NCBI GenBank assembly: GCA_002099365.1
Contig: MSED01000003.1
Coordinates: 1,178,001 to 1,242,000, forward strand
Source of the DNA: Phialophora verrucosa
Lineage: Eukaryota > Ascomycota > Eurotiomycetes > Chaetothyriales > Herpotrichiellaceae
Direction of reading: 5' to 3'
Length of the DNA: 64,000 nt
Both the position numbers and the translations under genes were made by a program. Numbering within the stretch: the first letter of the stretch is position 1; each line of letters opens with the position of its first letter. Under the pieces are notes generated by a model. The model was not told the origin of the DNA and did not search any database. It was given only the letters and a program-made list of their open reading frames with translations. Positions 56,868 through 64,000 of the stretch are shown here, in pieces.

Positions 56868-59091
56868 ATGGACGCTTACGGTGGGAATGATGAGGAGAGC
56901 TTCGAGCTGCGGAAGCTGTTGGCAGAAGTGGTATGTTGCGGCTGGACCGCGCAGAAAAGAGCGAGAGCTGATTGAGGATTACAGAACGATGACGCCGACA
57001 ATTTTGAGCTGTGGGAGAAGCTCGTTCGCGCCGGCGAGAGCCTGGAAGGTGGAATAAACAGAAACTCGAGCTCGCAAGCCATCACCGCTGTGCGAAGCAT
57101 CTATGACCGCTTGCTTGGAAAATTCCCTCTCTTCTTTGGCTACTGGAAGAAGTATGCCGACCTCGAATTCTCAATAGCCGGCACCGAGGCTGCGGATATG
57201 GTGAGGACATCACGATCGGTTACAAGAGGATGGCATGCTGAACATTGGGCAGATCTATGAGCGTGGCATAGCGAGCGTCACAAACTCGGTCGACCTATGG
57301 ACAAATTACTGCTCCTTCAAAACCGAGACAAGCCACGACTCCGACGTGATCCGAGAGTAAGTACCCCAGTCACTCACACACCTTCCTTCTCAGCGAGACC
57401 TAAACACAGCAAGACCTGCCCGAGTCATCGACGTCAGCTGGTAATTTGGTTCATGATGATGGCTACCGCGGCACTGGTGAGCCCATCATCAGCCACCTTC
57501 CCTCTGAGCTTGCATTCTCACTCATCACCAGTCAGGTGCTTTGATTTACTCTGCCCGAGGGCCCTCCACAAACCCCCTGAATGCTACAGGATTCATTCCC
57601 AGTTATAGCGGAGCTGTTGAAGGACTTTAGCATCACATCACGTACTTACACCAGATCCCACGTTTGCTTCCTCCCATCTCTCCTTTCTTACCCCTCACCC
57701 CTGATGTTGCAGAATATGCTGACCCAATTCATGCAGGCTTTTTGAAAGAGGTGCAGCATGCGTTGGACTCGACTTCCTGGCCCATCCTTTTTGGGACAAG
57801 TACATCGAATTTGAGGAGCGTATGGATGCACATGATCGAATCTTCGCCATCTTGGGCAGAATCATCCACATTCCCATGCATCAGTATGCCAGATACTTCG
57901 AAAAGTATCGACAGATGGCTCAGTCACGCCCACTTACTGCAATAGCACCTGCCGGTACCCTTACTCAACTACAAATGGACATTGAGAACGAGGGCATGGG
58001 TTACAAGGCTGGTCGAAGCCAACCCGAGGTTGAGCGCGAGCTACGAGTCCGTATTGACAACTACCATCTCGAGGCCTTCAGACGTACACAGACCGAGACT
58101 ACCAAGCGGTGGACCTACGAATCCGAGATTAAGCGTCCCTATTTTCACGTCACAGAGCTTGACGATGCCCAGGTCGCCAACTGGCGAAAGTACCTTGATT
58201 TTGAGGAGTCCGAAGGAGATTACGCTCGCGTCCAGTTCTTGTACGAAAGGTGCCTGGTCACGTGCGCGCAGCACGACGAGTTTTGGTTGAGATATGCCCG
58301 ATGGATGCTCGCTCAGCAAGGCAAAGAAGAGGAAGTCCGCAACATCTATCAACGAGCGTCTTGTCTCTACGTCCCGATTGCCCTCCCGACAACCAGACTA
58401 CAGTATGCCTATTTTGAGGAGATGACGGGCCGTGTCGATGTGGCGAAAGACATTCACGAAGCCATTCTCGTGCAGATGCCTAACCACGTTGAAACCATTG
58501 TGTCATTGGCGAACACCACCCGCCGTCACTCAGGGCTTGAAGCTGCTGTCGCGGTCTACAAAGCTCACCTCGAGGCTCCAACCACAGATAGCACGACCAA
58601 AGCAGCTCTCGTCGCGGAGTGGGCCAAGCTCGTGTGGAAGACGAAGGGTTCAGCAGAAGAAGCTCGAGAAATCTTTCAGAAGAACCAGAATTGGTATCTT
58701 GAAAGTCCTGCATTCTGGTCCAGTTACCTGCGCTTCGAACTTGATCAGCCGATCAGCAGTGGTGATGAGCAGCAACATCATGAGCAGATTCGGCGAGTCG
58801 TGGAAGAGATCCTTACCAAGACTGCCCTGTCGGAGGCAACGGTCCAGGAGCTCGTCACTGCCTACATGAAGCATTTGCTCGAGAGAGGCAGTAAAGATGC
58901 CGCGAAGGAGTACATGACGCTTGATCGGCAGATCAACGGGTCGACGTCGGTTCAGAAGCTGCCCAAGGCGAATCCGGATCCGAGCAAAACAATCGGAGTC
59001 GTCAATGGACAGGTATGTTATGATTCACACCCAGCTAACTCAACATTACTGACACCTCTCCAAGCAGCCTCCACCAATCCGATACACATGA
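56868..59091 (+). CDS. PRP39: U1 snRNP splicing factor Prp39, 560 aa, five exons
   Basis: HAT-repeat protein of the U1 snRNP, needed for 5' splice-site commitment. Exons 56868-56930, 56985-57200, 57253-57356, 57737-59012 and 59068-59091 (1683 nt). Intron 3 is 380 nt, against about 55 nt for the others, yet the joined protein reads VIRELFERGA without a gap. HAT repeats are seen throughout, for example FELWEKLV, FPLFFGYWKKYADLEF, LDFLAHPFWDKYIEFEE, ANWRKYLDFEE and DEFWLRYARWML. The last exon encodes only PPPIRYT; if the last intron is retained, a slightly different 3' end (stop at 59097-59099) results. Length agrees with fungal Prp39. Confidence 0.92.
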
Positions 59092-60359
59092 GCGTGTAAT
59101 GCTTGGGAGCAAGAACTGAGGCCTTGACTGACGACCAAATGGTTCAGCATCTCAAGTCCTTGGACTTGATCTGGGGCAGGAGAGGGCATGGCAGACTATA
59201 GCGGTTCACCTTTGTTCTGGTAGGAAGCTTTCCCATTGATGTTCTGAAATGATATCCTTCATTGATGAGGATGGCTGGCCTTGGCTGTACACAGGTTCAA
59301 TGATGATATTGACATGGAGTTTGGGCCTTCACTTGGCATCGTTTTTGTGCGGAAACAAGCTTATAAGTCTCTGTCGTAAGGTCTCCAGAAGACCATGCTA
59401 ATTGCTTTGCACGATCACTGGCAAGAACATCGTCATGGTTGGAAACCTGCGGTCAACACGGCAAAGCATTGGACGTCTTCAAGGACGGTAGATGGATACA
59501 ATGCGCAACGAGAGTTGCGGATGCAGAACCAAACGCGGCAGGAACTTGAACCTTGGATTTTGTGTCTTGTGACGGACCTTGTTGGTCTGTCGCGCTCGGT
59601 GTGAGGCAAAAGGAGCGGAACCTGCCCTGCTCCTCCTCTTCCTGCACTCAGCATTGCTCTATCGGCGATCAGACTCTCTAGTCCGACTGATGAACACACT
59701 CGCTTCTCCACCTTTGACAAATCAGCTGCATGGGGTGGACTCAAAACGGCATTGTTCTGAAAGTGATCCATTTGCAGTGCTTCGCCATGGCGTCGTCGTC
59801 GCCAATTGTTTCCCAGCTCGCACCGGCCCTCTGCTATACTTCTCCTCGTATTCTTCGTTCTCGTCTCTTGCTTTACGGGAATGAGGAGTGTGGCACACGC
59901 ACCAAAGCAGTGTTTGCGGATTAACTATTGACTACGGAATGCGGACCGAGAAGCGACCCGGTTGAACACGCATCTTTCAAGGCTCAAACCACGTTCCTTG
60001 CACGGCTTTTCCTCGAGTAAGTACTGGATTCCTCCCGATAGAACTTAGCGTATGGAGATTGCTCGGCCGGGTTAGGTCGACTTCGCCTATCAAAAGTACT
60101 AAGGGCTGACACCGTCTACCACAGTTGGCCTTTTCCGAGTTGCTATGGAAATAGACCAGCGCAATGGCTGCTCAAGTGCTCTGTCACTTGATTGATAGCT
60201 TGAATTCACGGTCGCTGTGCATATCATCAACCTTGTCACCGCTCCGGGCACACTCCGCCGGCGGTCCTCGACGATGTGATCCTCTGGGACGTAAGTACAT
60301 GAAGGAGCTCATAGAAGGTAGGTTTGGGCCACGCTCGTCCATTCTTCATCTCTGTTACG
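59092..60359. other. intergenic PRP39 to secreted hydrolase
   Basis: 1.27 kb. It holds the PRP39 3' flank and the hydrolase promoter. Short frames on both strands show no family match and no repeat stands out. Confidence 0.45.
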
Positions 60360-61514
60360 ATGCGGGTGTTTTTGCTAGAGTTTTTTCCATTCTTTGCCCC
60401 CTTCCTCTTATGTGTGAGCAGCGGCACCGCTCTCCCCGCGAGGAGCCAAGACACACGACCAAAATGTCATGATTTCGACTTCAATCTCCATCTCCCGGCT
60501 TCCAATGACTTTGGCTTCGCCGTCCCCGCCGCCACCTACAACGTCAGCGCCACGTACTGTCCTCCCATCAAAGCCGTGGTTCAGCGCGCTCAATCCATCC
60601 AGTTCCTCATCCACGGCGCGACGGGAAACAAGCTCTATTGGTCCGCCCTCGCAGCCGATGGACAAGGCCACCAACCATTTAACTATTCGTGGGTAGAATT
60701 CGCTCGCCAGCAAGGCTACCACACTCTGGCAATTGACCGTCTGGGGTGCGGTAATACGTCGCGGCCGGATCCAACACTCGTGCGGACCAGTCCCGAAGTC
60801 GAGACCGTGTCTCAAATTCTGGGCATTCTGCACGCGGAGAGCCGCATGCGCGAGGAATCTCTCTCCTTCCTGCCTTCGTCCTTCTCGACCATCATCTTGA
60901 ACGGCTTCTCCTACGGTTCGCTGGTGATCGACAACTTCCTCAACAACCCCCCTCTGCCGTCAACGATCGCCTTGGTGAACGCGACAGTCCTCACAGGCTA
61001 CACCCACATCCCGAATGCGCACCCCGATCCCAACGTCACGGCGGCGACCCAGCAGTTCGGCCCTGCGGCCCAGATCTTCCCTGCACGCTTCGACGGCCTC
61101 GACCCGGGCTATCAGACCATCGCCAACGCGCCGAACTACGCGCACTGTTTCTTTGCCGGCGCCTACGACCCCGCGGTCCCGGAGCTGATCTGGTCGCGCG
61201 AGGACGTCCAGGCTTCAGGCGAAGTGGCATCGCTCGTTGCCGGCGCGTCGTCGTTCAACGTCTCGTCCGTCGTTTCGTATCACGCCCCGACGGCTATCTT
61301 CGCGGGACAGTACGACGGACCCCTTTGCGGCGGGGATTGCGGTGACGGGCCGACAGATCTCCTCGCCCTATCGAAGCGCTACTTCCCCGGTGTGAGCCAG
61401 GACAAGTACTTCAGCCATCGGGTCCCGCGGACGGGGCACATGGTGCATTATCACGAGAGTGCGAGGACGGCCATGGAGACCGTGCACGCGTGGTTGGAGA
61501 AGATGGGCTTTTGA
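60360..61514 (+). CDS. secreted alpha/beta hydrolase, 384 aa
   Basis: Single exon. The start chosen is the Met of MRVFLLEFFPFFAPFLLCVSS, a clear signal peptide ending near ALPARS; the in-frame ATG at 60324 would put 12 residues before it. The fold is shown by FLIHGATGNKLYW (oxyanion region), AIDRLGCGNTSRP, the nucleophile elbow GFSYGS (Ser about residue 184), an acid in GQYDGP (about 317) and the His of RTGHMVHYHES (about 360). Several N-x-S/T sites fit secretion. Relatives include fungal lipase/esterase-like and cutinase-unlike hydrolases; the substrate is unknown. It sits 0.7 kb before the aryl-alcohol oxidase-type gene on the same strand. Confidence 0.85.
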   Translation: MRVFLLEFFPFFAPFLLCVSSGTALPARSQDTRPKCHDFDFNLHLPASNDFGFAVPAATYNVSATYCPPIKAVVQRAQSIQFLIHGATGNKLYWSALAADGQGHQPFNYSWVEFARQQGYHTLAIDRLGCGNTSRPDPTLVRTSPEVETVSQILGILHAESRMREESLSFLPSSFSTIILNGFSYGSLVIDNFLNNPPLPSTIALVNATVLTGYTHIPNAHPDPNVTAATQQFGPAAQIFPARFDGLDPGYQTIANAPNYAHCFFAGAYDPAVPELIWSREDVQASGEVASLVAGASSFNVSSVVSYHAPTAIFAGQYDGPLCGGDCGDGPTDLLALSKRYFPGVSQDKYFSHRVPRTGHMVHYHESARTAMETVHAWLEKMGF

Positions 61515-62225
61515 ATGGGGATACCTTTTGGATGGATCGTCGGTTGCCTACGTATATTATACTACTGTACTACAGTATAGATGGACTTGCTGCAGAGTGC
61601 CGCGCTATCAAGGACGAGCGTTGATGTTGGACGAGGCTGCTTTTCTGCGGCATGTAGAGTCTGCTGCTCCTTAATATGAATGAGACGTATAGTAGGGAAA
61701 TACGCGTACACAGTATTAGCACCTGCGGCCTCTAAACCGAGGCCCCCTTTTCAAGAAAGGGTTAGCGCGGGTTCAACAGCCTTTGTCTGAACTGAGACAG
61801 AAGTGAGGCTTATCTGAGTGGGGGACAGTCGTCAACGGTCAATCCAGCCACCAACGTGGCATCTACCACTTGAGATGGATGTGTCGTTCCTCGAGGTCTT
61901 CTCCGAGGCGTAGGGGACAATTGTTCCAGGCATTACCATTCTCATGGCAACAAACCATCTGATGTGGGGCACCCGCCCCAGATTCACCAGCCTCTCATCT
62001 CTGCGTCAGTTCCCCTGGTGAGTTGTCGTATACAACCGAGTAGATAATACTGGAGCCCGCCGAACTCCCCACAGGCCTGTAGCGATGACCGGTCAATCGT
62101 TGTGGGGATTTCGGTGGGCTCAGTATCTACTCGCTGGTTCATATAAGACAGTATGATCACGACAAGATGCGGTACTAGCCTTCGAACGCCTTCAACTTTC
62201 TTCCGTCGTTGCGCTGGTCTTCAAA
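61515..62225. other. intergenic hydrolase to VAO-type oxidase
   Basis: 711 bp with two adjacent inverted repeats near 61727-61765 (listed separately) and the promoter of the oxidase. No coding similarity. Confidence 0.45.
61727..61762. repeat. two tandem short inverted repeats
   Basis: GGCCTC (61727-61732) pairs with GAGGCC (61739-61744). Next to it CCCTTT pairs with AAAGGG across TCAAG (about 61745-61762). Both could form small stem-loops in the 3' flank of the hydrolase transcript. Confidence 0.5.
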
Positions 62226-64000
62226 ATGACTTCGGTGACCGACCTCGACAGCATCAGAGATACAGACCTTGTGTTGCCTCCGGATGTTACCCCAGCTGGC
62301 CTCAGAGATGCGTTACGCGCAATGAGTGCCATTGTTGGGGCGGAAAATGTGAAGATCTACACACGGCAACAGATGAAGCCAGATGACGAAGGACACTACT
62401 TTAATCTCCCGAAAGAGCATGATCTCTTCTATATCCTGGAGAAAGATACTTTCTTGGCCAGCGCTGTGGTATGTCCGGGGAGCACTGAGGATGTGTCCGC
62501 CATCGTCAAGGTGGCCAACACGTATCTTACGCCGCTCTGGCCCACTTCCATGGGGCGCAACCTGGGTGCGTTATCGACACTCGCATACTCCTGACGGGTT
62601 AACAGTCGTGTAGGTTACGGAGGAGCAGCGCCACGTCTCAAGGGTAGCGTTGTCGTGGACCTGGGTGTTCGCATGAACAAGGTATTGAACGTCAATGATC
62701 GCGACTGTACCTGCCTGGTCGAACCCGGGGTCACATATTTCGCGCTCTACGATTACCTTCAGCAGAACGGCTATCAGCACTTGTGGATTGACAATCCAGA
62801 CCTTGGCGGCGGATCCGTCCTCGGTAACGCCTTGGACCGAGGTGCTGGGTACACGCCTTACGGCGAGCATTTCTCGATGCATTGTGGCATGGAAGTGGTT
62901 CTGCCAAACGGCGAGGTCATGCGCACAGGCATGGGCGCCCTTCCAGGGAACAACACCTGGCAGACTTTCCAGTATGGCTATGGTCCCTACCCTGACGGGA
63001 TTTTCACCCAATCAAACTACGGCATAGTGACGAAGATGGGCTTTTGGCTCATGCCGGATCCAGGCGTATGTGCCACACCCCCGACGTTCGCGCCCGATCT
63101 GACTTCTTCGTCTGTGGTCCACAGGGCTACCAAGCGTATCTCTTCTCATTCCAGAACGAGTCCGATCTTTCGGCCATTGTTGAAGCCATCAGAGCCCTCA
63201 GAATAGGAATGGTCATCCAGAACGCCCCGACTATCCGGTCGACCCTCATCGACGCAGCTGTGTATGGGCCCAAGTCCTCGTATACAAACAGCAAAGGCGT
63301 GCTCACAGATGACGAAATCGATACAATCGCAAGAGATATCAAGGTTGGCCGTTGGAATGTTTACGGCGCGGTGCGTATATTCAGTGCCGTCTCACTTCTA
63401 TTATGGCGGTTCGCGACGTGCTCTTGTATCCATTTTGGCATCCATGAGGGTCCTTCAATGCTTTGGGTCGCTCATACTCATCATCTGGCGCTACAGATGT
63501 ACGGCCCGAAACCCATGCGCGATCTCCAGTGGGCGGTAATCAAGTCGGCGTTCACAAAGATACCAGGAGTATGTTGCAACTGCTTGAAATCTTAATTGCG
63601 TCGTGCACAGGATCGCTACTGATCCGAAGGTCCCTAGGCTGCCTACGAATTCCCCGAACCCCGGGTCGAAGGTGCCAGGCAAACTGTTCTCCACATGAGA
63701 GAAGAGACCCTAAAGGGGATACCGAATACCCACGAACTTGGATGGTTGAATTGGACATGCGAAAGGGGCTCACTACTCGGCTTTTCGCCCATCTCCCCAG
63801 CCACAGGCGTCGACGCCAGCAAGCAGTACGAAATGGTCAAGCGTAGATTCTACGAGTTTGGATTCGACTACATTGGCACATTCGTCGTGGGATGGCGAGA
63901 GCTCCACCACATCGGTATGCTTGACTCTCGGGGACGCTCGGCAATGGAATTTTCGTGCTGACACATGGCCCCCCCAAGTGTGCTTGACTTTCAACAAGGA
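62226..64000 (+). CDS. vanillyl-alcohol oxidase-type flavoprotein, 3' end outside window
   Basis: FAD oxidase of the VAO/PCMH family acting on 4-substituted phenols such as vanillyl alcohol; the family often binds FAD covalently. Visible exons: 62226-62565, 62614-63065, 63125-63370, 63497-63568, 63638-63914 and 63979-64000 (continuing past the window), GT-AG throughout. The PP-loop is rebuilt over intron 1 as GRNLGYGGAAPR; DNPDLGGGSVLGNALDRGAGYTPYG, MHCGMEVVLPNGEVMRTGMGALP and FTQSNYGIVTKMGFWLMPDPGG follow. The C-terminal substrate domain has ETLKGIPNTHELGWLNW and GFDYIGTFVVGWRELHHI. Start by first ATG and match to family N-terminus. About 470 residues are present; roughly the last 80-100 are missing. 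Confidence 0.92.

Noticed and set aside
57440..57520. Possible intronic box C/D snoRNA (ATGATGA and CTGA boxes) in the long PRP39 intron
   Set aside because: C and D boxes are about 56 nt apart, but no terminal stem pairs around them; the boxes are short enough to occur by chance.
60000..64000. Secondary-metabolite or classical catabolic gene cluster
   Set aside because: Only two candidate enzymes are visible, with no backbone synthase or dedicated regulator nearby.

Overview
The window is nuclear DNA of a filamentous ascomycete (Pezizomycotina). The evidence is short GT-AG introns (about 50-60 nt) with TACTAAC-like branch sites, Zn2Cys6 regulators, fungal-only families (DUF7053, DUF7703, DUF3176-like, HET domain, NmrA-like) and orthologues of conserved yeast genes with fungal architecture. 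Protein style suggests Eurotiomycetes, perhaps Chaetothyriales, but that placement is impression only. No rRNA, tRNA, CRISPR or intact transposon was seen. Exon borders were placed by hand from splice sites, reading-frame phase and expected family sequence.

Layout. 0-30 kb is dense, mostly core genes: threonine dehydratase (ILV1), mitochondrial tyrosyl-tRNA synthetase, an NmrA-like reductase, a seven-TM DUF7703 protein, a Zn2Cys6 regulator whose zinc cluster is split by an intron, an Rrn9-domain Pol I factor carrying extra zinc motifs, MSH6, a Myb-like/AT-hook nuclear protein, a TMEM70-like mitochondrial protein, a secreted glutaminyl cyclase-like M28 enzyme, a DUF7053 protein, the geranylgeranyltransferase I beta subunit, and eIF3j.

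30-43.6 kb is an accessory, decayed stretch. Two apparently intact membrane-protein genes (an MFS drug-type transporter and a DUF3176-like protein) lie among the remains of a HET-domain gene, a zinc alcohol dehydrogenase, an ACS-family MFS transporter with a frameshift, and a frameshifted dynamin-like GTPase.

43.6-59.1 kb returns to core genes: enolase and proteasomal ATPase RPT4 (divergent), a small DUF1115/Prp3_C-like protein, a monocarboxylate-type MFS transporter, a PPxY-containing proline-rich protein, mitoribosomal mL59, the zinc metallochaperone ZNG1/CobW and splicing factor PRP39. 60-64 kb carries a secreted alpha/beta hydrolase and a vanillyl-alcohol-oxidase-type flavoenzyme cut off by the window end.

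Most genes are independent housekeeping units, not a pathway cluster. The most notable points are the composite Rrn9-zinc-finger protein and its short divergent promoter shared with MSH6, which holds two MBF-like sites; the relic-rich island; and two GC-AG introns. I did not find convincing evidence of a wholly new biological system.
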